64,000 nucleotides of DNA from UBA2705 sp963977125 (GTDB lineage: Bacteria > Pseudomonadota > Alphaproteobacteria > Micavibrionales > Micavibrionaceae). Under the pieces are notes generated by a model, which was not told the DNA's origin, ran no database searches, and was given only the letters and a program-made list of their open reading frames with translations. The position numbers were made by a program, and so were the translations under genes. Below are positions 1-8,617 of the stretch, piece after piece (positions within the stretch are counted from its first letter, which is position 1; each line of letters starts with the position of its first letter). The DNA lies in the NCBI GenBank assembly GCA_963977125.1, contig CAXBNJ010000006.1:62001-126000 (forward strand), in the 5' to 3' direction.

Positions 1-795
1 GAATGGATTGGCTGTTTTGGCTTGACGGAACCTGATGCGGGCTCTGACCCTGCGGGCATGAAAACCCGCGCGGTAAAAACCAAAACCGGTTATAAGCTCA
101 GCGGTAGCAAAACATGGATTAGTAATTCGCCAATCGCGGATGTTTTTGTCGTTTGGGCAAAATCTGAAGCGCATGATGGCAAAATTAAAGGCTTCGTGCT
201 TGAAAAAGGCATGAAGGGGCTCTCGGCGCCTAAGATTGGCGGAAAATTATCACTGCGCGCGTCGATTACGGGCGAGATTGTGATGGATGAAGTTGAAGTT
301 GGTGAGGAGCATTTATTACCCAATGCTTCAGGCCTTAAAGGGCCGTTTGAATGTTTAAACCGCGCGCGTTATGGCATTTCATGGGGCGTTATGGGCGCGG
401 CTGAATTTTGTATGCACGCCGCCCGTCAATATGGCTTAGACCGCAAACAATTTGGCAAGCCTTTGGCGCAAACTCAGTTGATGCAGAAAAAACTGGCTGA
501 CATGCAGACTGAAATTGCGCTTGGCCTGCAAGGATCACTGCAAGTTGGTCGATTAATGGATAGAGGCGAATATGCACCTGAAATGATCTCTCTCGTTAAA
601 CGCAATAACTGTGGTAAAGCCCTTGATATAGCGCGTCAATCACGTGATATGCATGGCGGTAACGGTATTTCAGATGAATTCCAAGTGATGCGTCATATGT
701 GTAACCTTGAATCGGTAAACACTTATGAAGGGACGCATGATGTCCATGCGCTTATTCTTGGGCGTGGGATAACGGGGCTGCAGGCGTTCTTTTAA
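1..795 (+). CDS. gcdH: Glutaryl-CoA dehydrogenase, 3' part (5' end outside window)
   Basis: This FAD enzyme oxidises and decarboxylates glutaryl-CoA to crotonyl-CoA in lysine, hydroxylysine and tryptophan breakdown. The reading frame is open from base 1, so the gene begins upstream of the window; 264 residues are visible. The acyl-CoA dehydrogenase signature GCFGLTEPDAGSDP opens the fragment. The family-specific LEKGMKGLSAPKI and RNNCGKALDIARQ stretches follow, and NTYEGTHD carries the catalytic base Glu (fragment residue 243). The match to human GCDH, recalled from memory, is close over the whole length, so assignment to this subfamily rather than a general acyl-CoA dehydrogenase is firm. 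The last 44 bases overlap, tail to tail, the 3' end of the convergent symporter gene. The visible part shows no defect. Confidence 0.95.
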   Translation, partial: EWIGCFGLTEPDAGSDPAGMKTRAVKTKTGYKLSGSKTWISNSPIADVFVVWAKSEAHDGKIKGFVLEKGMKGLSAPKIGGKLSLRASITGEIVMDEVEVGEEHLLPNASGLKGPFECLNRARYGISWGVMGAAEFCMHAARQYGLDRKQFGKPLAQTQLMQKKLADMQTEIALGLQGSLQVGRLMDRGEYAPEMISLVKRNNCGKALDIARQSRDMHGGNGISDEFQVMRHMCNLESVNTYEGTHDVHALILGRGITGLQAFF

Positions 796-2230
796 TGAAT
801 AGGCATAGCCCGTAATAAACAGCAAATGATAAAACCACAGGTATGAACCCTATATGGATAGAGGCTATTTGATAGCCTGTATAGTGTTTCAAAACTGTCG
901 CCGCTAGCAGGCTTAATAAACCGATTGAGATAGAACAATAAGCCGCCAAGAGCGAGCGCTTACCCCATGTGAAGGATAGGAAAGTCGGGATCATGAGCGC
1001 GGAAATTGCGCCCGAATACACGGCTAAATCAGTCATATATTTAGGGGGATTTAGGCCGATAATAAATGAAAAGACCAGAACACCAAACATTATGGCTTTA
1101 GAGAGCATCACTTGACGCGTCGGAGAGAGGTCAAAAAAGGGTCTGATCATATCCCGCGTGGAGATTTGCCCGATTGAGATCAGCAAGCTGTCCGCCGTGG
1201 ACATTGCCGCGCCCAAGGCGCCCATCAGCATGATTACGGATAAAATTAGCCCAATCATGCCAAGACGGCTTAAATCGCTAAATACTTCGCCCATCATTAA
1301 ATTAGGTTTTAAATCGCCGCCATAGGCATTAAAGGCAAAAATGCCGAAAAACAACGCAAATATGACGGTTATAAGACGCCCGATAATCGTACCGACCACC
1401 ATTGTGTTGATGTGCTGCTCCTTTTTGGCCATTAAAGCGCGGGTCAGTAAATGTGGCTGAATAAATACGCCGACAGTGACCAGCCCTGTGGTGAGTGTCA
1501 TCAACCACTGAAAATGACCTTTAGCGCCAGGGGCATGTAAATGCATAGGTGAGGTGGCGCCGATGTCAGCAAACATCGCGGCGGGGTGTAGATCATAATG
1601 ATTACACAGGAATAGAGCACTAAGCATCAAGCCTAAGGCCATAGCGATAATTTGGATGAAATCGGTATATGCCACAGCGCGCATACCGCCGAGGAATAAA
1701 TACAGCAAGACAATAACCATCATTGAGCCAACGCCGCTAACGTAATCAATGCGGCCGCCTGAATAAGCATCAATAAAGGCGCCAATGCCGACAAGCTGTA
1801 AGGCGATATAAGGTAAAAGCGCAAGCGTAAAGACAAGCGCCATTAACAGCCCGAGTTTTTCAGACTTATAAGCATGGCTGATGGCTTCAAGCGGTGAGAA
1901 TATCCGTATATTTTGTAAGCTTCGGTGTAAACGTTTCCCGATAATAACTAAGAGAGTTAAACCAAGGACGTCGGCAATCGCCAAAAAATACAAACCGCTA
2001 ACGCCATGGGCGTAGACGAGCCCCGGCATGCCGAGAATTGAAAATGTGCTAAAGACGCTGGCAACATAGGTGCAAGTCAGAACGAGGGGCCCAAGGTTGC
2101 TGCTGGCCAAGAAAAACTCGTTAATGCTCGGCAGCAAGGTTTTTGTGGCTTTGTAGCGCGCATAGAGAACACAGCTGAGAATAAATATAAAATACAGAAA
2201 TGTTAGGCCGAAAACCAAAGGGAGATTCAT
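752..2230 (-). CDS. Sodium:solute symporter (SSS family) permease
   Basis: A 492-residue polytopic inner-membrane protein with about 13 hydrophobic segments. The family signature GGMRAVAYTDFIQ (around residues 182-194) and the STADSLL motif in a later helix (around residue 345) are typical of the SSS family, which uses the sodium gradient to import small solutes such as proline, pantothenate or carboxylates. The substrate cannot be read from the sequence. The gene converges on gcdH with a 44 bp coding overlap, and a 205 bp intergenic space separates its start from the divergent pmbA. No partner subunit or regulator is adjacent. The N-terminus begins directly with a transmembrane helix, as expected. 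Confidence 0.88.
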   Translation of the reverse strand: MNLPLVFGLTFLYFIFILSCVLYARYKATKTLLPSINEFFLASSNLGPLVLTCTYVASVFSTFSILGMPGLVYAHGVSGLYFLAIADVLGLTLLVIIGKRLHRSLQNIRIFSPLEAISHAYKSEKLGLLMALVFTLALLPYIALQLVGIGAFIDAYSGGRIDYVSGVGSMMVIVLLYLFLGGMRAVAYTDFIQIIAMALGLMLSALFLCNHYDLHPAAMFADIGATSPMHLHAPGAKGHFQWLMTLTTGLVTVGVFIQPHLLTRALMAKKEQHINTMVVGTIIGRLITVIFALFFGIFAFNAYGGDLKPNLMMGEVFSDLSRLGMIGLILSVIMLMGALGAAMSTADSLLISIGQISTRDMIRPFFDLSPTRQVMLSKAIMFGVLVFSFIIGLNPPKYMTDLAVYSGAISALMIPTFLSFTWGKRSLLAAYCSISIGLLSLLAATVLKHYTGYQIASIHIGFIPVVLSFAVYYGLCLFIKRTPAAPLSHAQE

Positions 2231-2378
2231 AAAATTATCCTATTAATAATACGCCCTGCGCATCTTTAAGGTCCAATCAAGACCATAAGAATATAACAAA
2301 TTTGAAACTGTAATTATATTCTTAATTATAAGGGCTGTTATATAGGGGAAGAATATGTCAGTAATTCCTAGGTTTATT

Positions 2379-2407
2379 TTGACATAAGGGGCGCTGCATG
2401 CTAAAAA
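2379..2407 (+). promoter_or_regulatory. Putative sigma-70 promoter of pmbA
   Basis: A perfect -35 hexamer TTGACA (2379-2384) is followed after exactly 17 bp by TAAAAA (2402-2407), a weak -10. Transcription would start near 2414, just upstream of the pmbA ribosome-binding site. This was found by reading only; the -10 is poor. Confidence 0.4.
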
Positions 2408-2441
2408 AAGTCATAAAAATAATAAAATACAGGGAATGACT

Positions 2442-3770
2442 ATGGGACAGAAATCCGATCTATTTAACACTTTAGAAGATATTCAAAAGCGCGCGAAGAA
2501 AAAAGGCGCGGATCAAGTGCGCATCGTTGCTTCGCAATCAAAACGTTTAAGCGCGGGCGTGGCTAATGGTGACGTTGAGACGATTGAGAGCAAAGAAAAT
2601 AGCGCTCTTAATATTGAAATTTATATCGGCCAAAAGAAAAGTGCCGTTTCAATTGGTTTAGGTAAAGCTGATTTGGTTGAAACTGCGCTTGATGAAGCCA
2701 TTTTTAATGCGAAATTACAGCCTGATGACCCTTATACAGGCTTGGTTGACGCAAGTGAGCTTTCTGATGAATATGCGACGTTAGATATTTTTGACGCAAA
2801 AGTGCCTACCGTTGAAGAATTAATCGAAAATGCGAAAGAAGCAGGCGATACAGCCTTTGCAGCCAATAAATTAATTGTGCGCGCGACCAGCACGGCGGCG
2901 TGGAGCGCGGGATCAACGGCTATCTTATCGAGCAATGGCTTTAGCGGATATCAAGAAAGAACACGTAATAGCTTAATGGCGATGACCGTTGCTGAACAAA
3001 ATGGTCAAAAAAACCAAGGCGGCGAAGGTGATGCTCAAATCTATATGGGCGATTTAGATAGCGCAGAGGCCATAGGCCTTGAAGCGGCGAATAGTGCCAT
3101 AGAAGGTTTAAATCCCCGCACGGTTAAACCGCAAAGGGCAGAGGTTATTCTTGACCCCGGCGTAGCAGCTGAACTGGTTTCGACCTTCATTAATGCTATT
3201 AATAGTACAAATGTAGTGAAAGAAAAAACATTCTTATGTACGAGACTGAATCAAGAAGTATTTGCACCAGCCATAACGATTATTGATGATCCTTTGATTG
3301 AGCGTAGCTTAGGTTCACGCGCTTATGATATAGATGGCATTGCTGCTAAAGAGCTTGTTCTTGTTGAAAATGGTGTGCTGAAAACGTGGTTGTTTGATGC
3401 TTATGATGCGCGCGAATTTAACGACAAAAAAGGCACGTCTTATAAATCAACAGGCCATGGCGGTGTTGGTTTGGAATTTTATGTTGCCGCTGGTAAAACA
3501 TCACCAGAGCAAATGATTTCTGAAGTCAAAGACGGTTTTTACATTACAAGCCTGATGAATTTACAGGTTAATGGTTTTGACGGTAGTTTCAGTTCTCCAG
3601 CCAGTGGTTTCTGGATTGAAAATGGTAAAATCGCCCATGCGGTTGACGGCGCATCGATTGGCGGAAATATTATGGATGTCTATAAAGCAATGGAACCAGC
3701 CAGCGATCTTGATAGAATACATCATCAGCCTGTACCAACTATGCGTGTTGGTGCCATGAAAATAGGCTGA
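2442..3770 (+). CDS. pmbA: TldD/PmbA family protein, PmbA (TldE)
   Basis: PmbA is the partner of TldD in a heterodimeric metallopeptidase that trims unfolded peptides; in E. coli the pair matures microcin B17 and degrades the CcdA antitoxin. The 442-residue protein shows the family's C-terminal beta-rich domain, with TGHGGVGLEFYVAAG and a GFWIENGKIAHAVDGASIGGNI stretch. It lacks the HExxxH motif, as expected for the non-catalytic partner. An ATG at 2436 would abut the Shine-Dalgarno AGGGA (2431-2435) directly, so the ATG at 2442, six bases after it, is the better start. tldD lies immediately downstream on the opposite strand, so both subunits are encoded together. An intrinsic terminator follows. 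Confidence 0.9.
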   Translation: MGQKSDLFNTLEDIQKRAKKKGADQVRIVASQSKRLSAGVANGDVETIESKENSALNIEIYIGQKKSAVSIGLGKADLVETALDEAIFNAKLQPDDPYTGLVDASELSDEYATLDIFDAKVPTVEELIENAKEAGDTAFAANKLIVRATSTAAWSAGSTAILSSNGFSGYQERTRNSLMAMTVAEQNGQKNQGGEGDAQIYMGDLDSAEAIGLEAANSAIEGLNPRTVKPQRAEVILDPGVAAELVSTFINAINSTNVVKEKTFLCTRLNQEVFAPAITIIDDPLIERSLGSRAYDIDGIAAKELVLVENGVLKTWLFDAYDAREFNDKKGTSYKSTGHGGVGLEFYVAAGKTSPEQMISEVKDGFYITSLMNLQVNGFDGSFSSPASGFWIENGKIAHAVDGASIGGNIMDVYKAMEPASDLDRIHHQPVPTMRVGAMKIG

Positions 3771-3797
3771 TTTAGGTCTCGATATAATTAGATACGT

Positions 3798-3830
3798 AAA
3801 AAAGCGCCAGATTTATTCCGGCGCTTTTTT
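3798..3830 (+). terminator. Intrinsic terminator after pmbA
   Basis: Hairpin with left arm AAAAAAGCGCC (3798-3808), an 11-nt loop and right arm GGCGCTTTTTT (3820-3830). The run of six T on the plus strand ends pmbA transcripts; the matching A-run means it could also work on the minus strand. Confidence 0.85.
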
Positions 3831-3890
3831 GTTGCTGTGTATTTTAAATAGCGCTCAGCCCATAGGGTAGAATTTTAGCGTAGAATATAA

Positions 3891-3927
3891 TAAAGCCGCA
3901 TGAGCTATTGTGCTCTATGCGGCTTTA
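3891..3927 (-). terminator. Hairpin / probable terminator after tldD
   Basis: Left arm TAAAGCCGCATGAGC (3891-3905) pairs with 3912-3927 with a single bulged base and a 6-nt loop. It starts 24 bases beyond the tldD stop. The T-run on the minus strand is interrupted, so it may be only moderately efficient. Confidence 0.6.
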
Positions 3928-3951
3928 TCTTTAGATCATATTAGTGCGGTT

Positions 3952-5391
3952 TTATTCTAAACCACTAATTTTGAGGCCGTGCATCAAGGTTGTGCCTTGA
4001 CCTATGCCAACTGGTACAGATTGTCCAGCTTTGCCACAAACACCAATACCGTTATCGAGGCAGCTATCATTGCCCGTCATTTTGACGTTTTGCATGGCTT
4101 CTGGGCCATTGCCTTGAACCGTTACATCTTTAATTGGGCTGTCATATTGGACTTGGCCATTTTCGATAGGGTAAGCTTCTGTAACCACGAAATTAAATTT
4201 GCCTGTAGTGGTGTTAACGCTGCCGCCAGACATGCCGGCAATGTAAACGCCTTTTTTAACCGCGCCGACCACTTCATCAGGGGTATAAGCACCTGATTGC
4301 ATGAACGTATTGGTCATTCTTGGCATTGGTCTGTGATTATAACTTTCGCGGCGGCCATTACCTGTAATGGCCTCGCCCATTAATTTGGCGTTTTTTTGGT
4401 CCTGCATATGGCCGACCAAAATGCCGTTCTCGATGAGAACTTTCTTACCTGTTTTGAAGCCTTCATCGTCAAAATTCAGCGAGCCTCGGCGATCTTGTAA
4501 ATTACCTTGGTCGATGATTGTGACATCTTTGGCGGCAACCTGCTGACCGAGTTTACCAGCATAAACAGACGAGCCCTTACGGATGGCGTCGCCTTCAAGG
4601 CCGTGACCGACGGCTTCATGAATCATAACAGCAGGCCAACCTGGCGCCATAACGATAGGGAGGCTAGAAGGCTTGCTTGGTTTAGCTTCAAGCGCAACAA
4701 GCGTTTGTCGATAGGCTTCATCAGCTGCATTACGTAGCGTGTCTGTTTGTAATAGTTGAGCGTAATCATAGCGACCGCCAAAACTGTGGCTACGCTGTTC
4801 AAGTTTGCCATTTTTACCAACCAATACGCTAATATTAAAGCGCGTCATTGGCCTGATGTCGGCAACACGGTGCCCGTCAGCGCGAATAATTTGTACGCTT
4901 TGATGGCTGGCACTCATGGAGACTTGTACGTCAAGGATATCTGGATCTTTGGCGCGCATATAGGCATCAATATCTTGCAAGATAACAATTTTTTCTTGCT
5001 TGCTCATTGAGTCTAATGGGTTGTCAGCCATGTATAATGGCTTGATAATGCGGGATTTAGGCAGAATAATGTCAACATTTTGGCCGTGTGTATGGATGGC
5101 TTTTACGGCTTTTGCGGCATTTTCAAAAGAGGCGAGAGAGATTGTGTCGCTGCTGGCAAAACCTTCTTTTTCTCCAGAGATGAAACGCAGACCAAAACCT
5201 TCGTCATAGCTTGGCTGTGAAGGTCTCAATTTACCTTCACTAAAGCCGAAACCTTCTGAAAAACTCTGTTCTAAAAACAGCTCTCCACCGTCGGAGCCAT
5301 AAAGCGATTTCGTGACTAAGTCTTTGACTTTGCTTTGGTTCAAGCCGTTGGCGTGAAAAAATATCTTATCCGTGTCGGTAAGTGCACTCAT
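3952..5391 (-). CDS. tldD: Metalloprotease TldD
   Basis: Catalytic subunit of the TldD/PmbA peptidase, a cytoplasmic zinc protease acting on unstructured peptides. The 479-residue protein carries the diagnostic HEAVGHGLEGD element (His258, Glu259, His263: HExxxH) in the second half, followed by GNGRRESYNHRPMPRMTNT and a C-terminal VTVQGNGPEAMQNVKM stretch, both typical of TldD. Length is normal for the family. It is convergent with pmbA across about 180 bp containing two hairpins, so the two subunits are made from separate transcripts. In E. coli, tldD and pmbA are unlinked; here they are neighbours. No truncation or missing ligand is visible. Confidence 0.95.
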   Translation of the reverse strand: MSALTDTDKIFFHANGLNQSKVKDLVTKSLYGSDGGELFLEQSFSEGFGFSEGKLRPSQPSYDEGFGLRFISGEKEGFASSDTISLASFENAAKAVKAIHTHGQNVDIILPKSRIIKPLYMADNPLDSMSKQEKIVILQDIDAYMRAKDPDILDVQVSMSASHQSVQIIRADGHRVADIRPMTRFNISVLVGKNGKLEQRSHSFGGRYDYAQLLQTDTLRNAADEAYRQTLVALEAKPSKPSSLPIVMAPGWPAVMIHEAVGHGLEGDAIRKGSSVYAGKLGQQVAAKDVTIIDQGNLQDRRGSLNFDDEGFKTGKKVLIENGILVGHMQDQKNAKLMGEAITGNGRRESYNHRPMPRMTNTFMQSGAYTPDEVVGAVKKGVYIAGMSGGSVNTTTGKFNFVVTEAYPIENGQVQYDSPIKDVTVQGNGPEAMQNVKMTGNDSCLDNGIGVCGKAGQSVPVGIGQGTTLMHGLKISGLE

Positions 5392-5500
5392 TATATATTC
5401 CCTGTCGTATTTTTTATTTTTTTAATTACGATCAATTTAGCATAATGTAATAAATAAGCAAGGAAATATGTGGTTTTCTGTCGGTATTGGGTATAAGAAA

Positions 5501-5526
5501 GCCTCTAAGGCGCGCGCCTTAGAGGC
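5501..5526 (-). terminator. Perfect 26-bp palindrome, probable terminator of the hybrid kinase gene
   Basis: The 13-base half GCCTCTAAGGCGC is followed at once by its exact reverse complement. On the minus strand the stem is followed by TTTCTTAT. It lies 28 bases past the kinase stop codon. The very GC-rich centre also suits a protein-binding site, but position favours a terminator. Confidence 0.65.
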
Positions 5527-5553
5527 CCCATGTGTTTTAGCTTTATTTGCACT

Positions 5554-7920
5554 TTAGAGGCGTTGTTGTAGTTGTTCTAAATGCTCTAAAACGCGTTCAT
5601 ATTCCTCTGTGATTTGTTTGAGCTTTTCTTGTCGCGCCGCTTTGTCCGAAACAAGTAAGTCTTCGGCGGCTTGAAGAATCTCTACGAACTTGGTTGCGCC
5701 AATAATCAGGACGCAGCCTTTAAAGCTGTGAACCGTTTCAACCCATAGCTGGCTTTCCCCGCCTTTGCAATTAGCGGCGAGGGTGAGAAGGTAATCATCG
5801 CTTTGAGTTTTAAATAGATTAATGAAATGTTTTATCTGCGTTTTGTTGTTCATAAATTGTTTAATCAAGGTGAGGTCTATCGGTGAAGCTTCCGGTGAAT
5901 CTTCCGGGGAGGCATCTTCAGTGCAGTGGTTAATTTCAGGGTTATGATCTCCAAAATCAATCCATGTGGTAAGGACTTTTCGTAAATGCGTTACATCGAG
6001 GGGCTTGGCTATATAAGCATCCATGCCTGCTTCAAAGCACTTCTCATCGGCACCTTTCATCGCATCGGCTGTCATTGCAATAATCGGGATTCTTTTCGCT
6101 TTCGATGCGTCTTCTAATTGGCGTATTTTTATTGTGGCATCATAACCGTTTTTCTTGGGCATATGACAATCCATCAAAATCAGATCATATTCTTCTTTTT
6201 CAAAGGCAGCCAAAGCGCGCTCGCCATTGGGCGCAATGGTAAAGTCATGTATCCCTAAATGTTGGAGTAGGCGGCCAATATATTGCTGATTAAGTTCAAC
6301 ATCCTCGGCGACTAATATGCGCCCTTGTGAGGCTGTAAAGCGTGTTTTATGCATGTCTTGTGGTGTGGAAAGACTGAAATAGTCGTTCCTTTTCATGTCC
6401 TCAACATGGGTCGCGCTTGATATCGTAAAGGGCACTTTTATCCAAAATAGAGAGCCCAAGCCTAATGTGCTGCGCACGCCGATTTCACCGCCCATCATCT
6501 GTACAAGGTCTTGTGTTATAGTTAGACCAAGGCCTGTACCGCCAAAACGCCTTGTGATTGTGTCATCCGCCTGTCTGAACTTTTCGAATATGCTTGTGAC
6601 TTTATCGGGCGCAATTCCGATGCCATTATCTTTCACTTCGACAATTAGTTCAATTTGTTCATCATCAATTTGAGTGAAATCGATGTTTATATTTATGAAA
6701 CCTTGTTTTTGTGTTGCTGTGGAGCCTCTATTTTTATCGAGCCTGTCATGTGGGTCTTGTATGTATTTAATTGCATTGCCGACAAGATTCGTCAGAACTT
6801 GATGGAGGCGCAGGCTGTCGCCTTTAATAATAGGTAGGGGTTTATCAGGAAGGGACGCTGTAAGGCTAATGCCGTTCTTGCTGGCAATCGGCGAGAGTGA
6901 TTCCAGAAGATCGGCGATCAACTTTTTAAAATCAAGATCCTTTTGCTCCAAAGTAAATAAACCTGATTCGATCTTAGATATATCGAGGATGTCATTTACA
7001 ATATCAAGTAAGTTTTGTGATGATTTATAAATGACGTTAGACATCTCTAGGATGTCTGGACTAATGTCGGTCTCAACCTCGATGAGCTGGGTCATCCCCA
7101 TAATGCTGTTCAAGGGTGTGCGTAATTCATGGGACATATTGGCCAGGAAAAGGCTTTTCATTCTATTGGCCGATTCGGCCACTTCGCGCCCTTGGATAAT
7201 AATATTCTCGCGCTCTTCCATTTTTTTGACCATCATATTGAAGGCGTCAATCATGCTGCCGAGCTCATCATTCGAGGTTTTCTCAGCTTGGATACTAAAG
7301 TCTTCCTTTTCAATAAAATCACGCGCAGCTTTCTCAAGGCCGATTACGGGCAGAGAAATGATGCGCTGTACTTTATTGGCGACTATATACACAAAGATCA
7401 TGACCGTGCATAAGATTATAAGGTTCATAATAATGTCGAGAAGCAAGCTTTTATGGGCTTGATCTAAGCTGTAGCTCAGCGTTATGTATCCGATATGGTT
7501 ATTACTTGATTTTGCAATGGGGGCCACAACCCGTATAACGCTTCTTGTGCTGGTTGAGAGGCCCTTTTTAAGGAATACGGGGCATTCACTCTGTGCAGAA
7601 GAATCGGTCGTGGATCTTCGGTAACTGGCAAATAATCGTGAGCCAATATCATACGCACAAGCCCTATCCACAGAGTTTTCAAAAGCGAGTGAGGCAAGAT
7701 TTTCACTTGCAGCTTGCTGGTCTAGGAAGTCTAATGGAGAAATGAGGTTTTGTGCAGTAAAGCTGGCTAGCACGCGGGCGCGCTGATTAATTTCTGTTTT
7801 TGTTATGACATAGCTAGCTATATGTCCAATAATCATGGCTGTTAGCAAGGTTATAAAAGTCGTCCCGACGGTGATCAGTAATAACTTAGAGTGAATAGAG
7901 AGTTTATTTATGTATGTCAT
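5554..7920 (-). CDS. Hybrid sensor histidine kinase with receiver and HPt domains
   Basis: A 788-residue membrane phosphorelay protein. Order: transmembrane helix (about 13-35), periplasmic sensor of about 130 residues with paired Cys resembling the CHASE8 type, second helix (about 163-183), HAMP linker, dimerisation/phosphoacceptor domain with FLANMSHELRTPL (His264), ATPase domain with N box (LTNLVGNAIKY) and G boxes (DNGIGIAPDK, GGTGLGL), receiver domain with phosphoacceptor Asp584 in LILMDCHMPKKNG, and C-terminal HPt domain with His731 in VHSFKG. All phosphotransfer residues are present, so the relay is complete up to an output regulator, which is not encoded nearby. It is divergent from a YfiR-like gene 121 bp away. 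Sensor ligand unknown. Confidence 0.93.
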   Translation of the reverse strand: MTYINKLSIHSKLLLITVGTTFITLLTAMIIGHIASYVITKTEINQRARVLASFTAQNLISPLDFLDQQAASENLASLAFENSVDRACAYDIGSRLFASYRRSTTDSSAQSECPVFLKKGLSTSTRSVIRVVAPIAKSSNNHIGYITLSYSLDQAHKSLLLDIIMNLIILCTVMIFVYIVANKVQRIISLPVIGLEKAARDFIEKEDFSIQAEKTSNDELGSMIDAFNMMVKKMEERENIIIQGREVAESANRMKSLFLANMSHELRTPLNSIMGMTQLIEVETDISPDILEMSNVIYKSSQNLLDIVNDILDISKIESGLFTLEQKDLDFKKLIADLLESLSPIASKNGISLTASLPDKPLPIIKGDSLRLHQVLTNLVGNAIKYIQDPHDRLDKNRGSTATQKQGFININIDFTQIDDEQIELIVEVKDNGIGIAPDKVTSIFEKFRQADDTITRRFGGTGLGLTITQDLVQMMGGEIGVRSTLGLGSLFWIKVPFTISSATHVEDMKRNDYFSLSTPQDMHKTRFTASQGRILVAEDVELNQQYIGRLLQHLGIHDFTIAPNGERALAAFEKEEYDLILMDCHMPKKNGYDATIKIRQLEDASKAKRIPIIAMTADAMKGADEKCFEAGMDAYIAKPLDVTHLRKVLTTWIDFGDHNPEINHCTEDASPEDSPEASPIDLTLIKQFMNNKTQIKHFINLFKTQSDDYLLTLAANCKGGESQLWVETVHSFKGCVLIIGATKFVEILQAAEDLLVSDKAARQEKLKQITEEYERVLEHLEQLQQRL

Positions 7921-8041
7921 GCGTGTAGAGTCTCTATAATAGTTAGAATAATGTATAATATCGTATTATGATGGTGCGGTACATATAAACTCGTAATAAT
8001 TTATTTAGATGGTTTTAATTACAACAGATAGAGACTAGACG

Positions 8042-8560
8042 TTGAAGATTCGTATCCGACATATTACTCGTATTATTGTTAGTGTTAGTGCTCTTTTATG
8101 CATAAACACAAGCGTGAGCTATGCTGGTGATCAACTGACTAAGGTCAAAGCCGTTTTCCTATTTAAGTTTTTTGACTATGTGTCCTGGCATGAGGCTGTC
8201 CCGAAATCGCAAACACTTTGTACATTAGGGCCTCACCCTTTTGGGTCTATGTTGGATGATATTTCTGAAATGCGCAAAAAAGATCAGCTACATGTGGTTG
8301 CCATACAGGATATTAAAGAGGCTGCAGCATGTCAAATTCTATACATTAGTAAGGCGAGCGATGAATATGGTTTAGGTGATTTGGCCTTAGATTCAACGCT
8401 GGTGGTCGGGGACGATCTTGGCTTTGTTAAAAATGGCGGCGTCATTATAATGGCTGAAAAAGCTGGGAAGATTAATTTGACAATTGATTTGAACCAAGCT
8501 GAGAAAAACAAGCTTAAAATTAGTTCCCGCTTATTAGGTATTGCCGATGTTCTCCGTTAG
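8042..8560 (+). CDS. YfiR-like periplasmic protein (DUF4154)
   Basis: A 172-residue exported protein of the YfiR/DUF4154 family. The signal peptide (residues 1-28, ending SVSYA) is followed by KVKAVFLFKFFDYVSW. The C-terminal core has GGVIIMAEKAGKINLTID and LKISSRLLGIADVLR, both hallmark family stretches. In Pseudomonas, YfiR is a periplasmic repressor of the diguanylate cyclase YfiN; many family members instead sit beside TonB-receptor and histidine-kinase genes, as here. The start is TTG at 8042: an in-frame TAG at 8036-8038 excludes anything upstream, and the next in-frame ATG would remove the signal peptide and a third of the domain. It converges on the TonB-dependent receptor gene, with 57 bp between stops. 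Confidence 0.85.
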   Translation: MKIRIRHITRIIVSVSALLCINTSVSYAGDQLTKVKAVFLFKFFDYVSWHEAVPKSQTLCTLGPHPFGSMLDDISEMRKKDQLHVVAIQDIKEAAACQILYISKASDEYGLGDLALDSTLVVGDDLGFVKNGGVIIMAEKAGKINLTIDLNQAEKNKLKISSRLLGIADVLR

Positions 8561-8617
8561 TCTTTCTATCCGCTTCTCTGGCTGACAATTCTAAAAGCTC
8601 ACGCTCTTAAAACTCAA

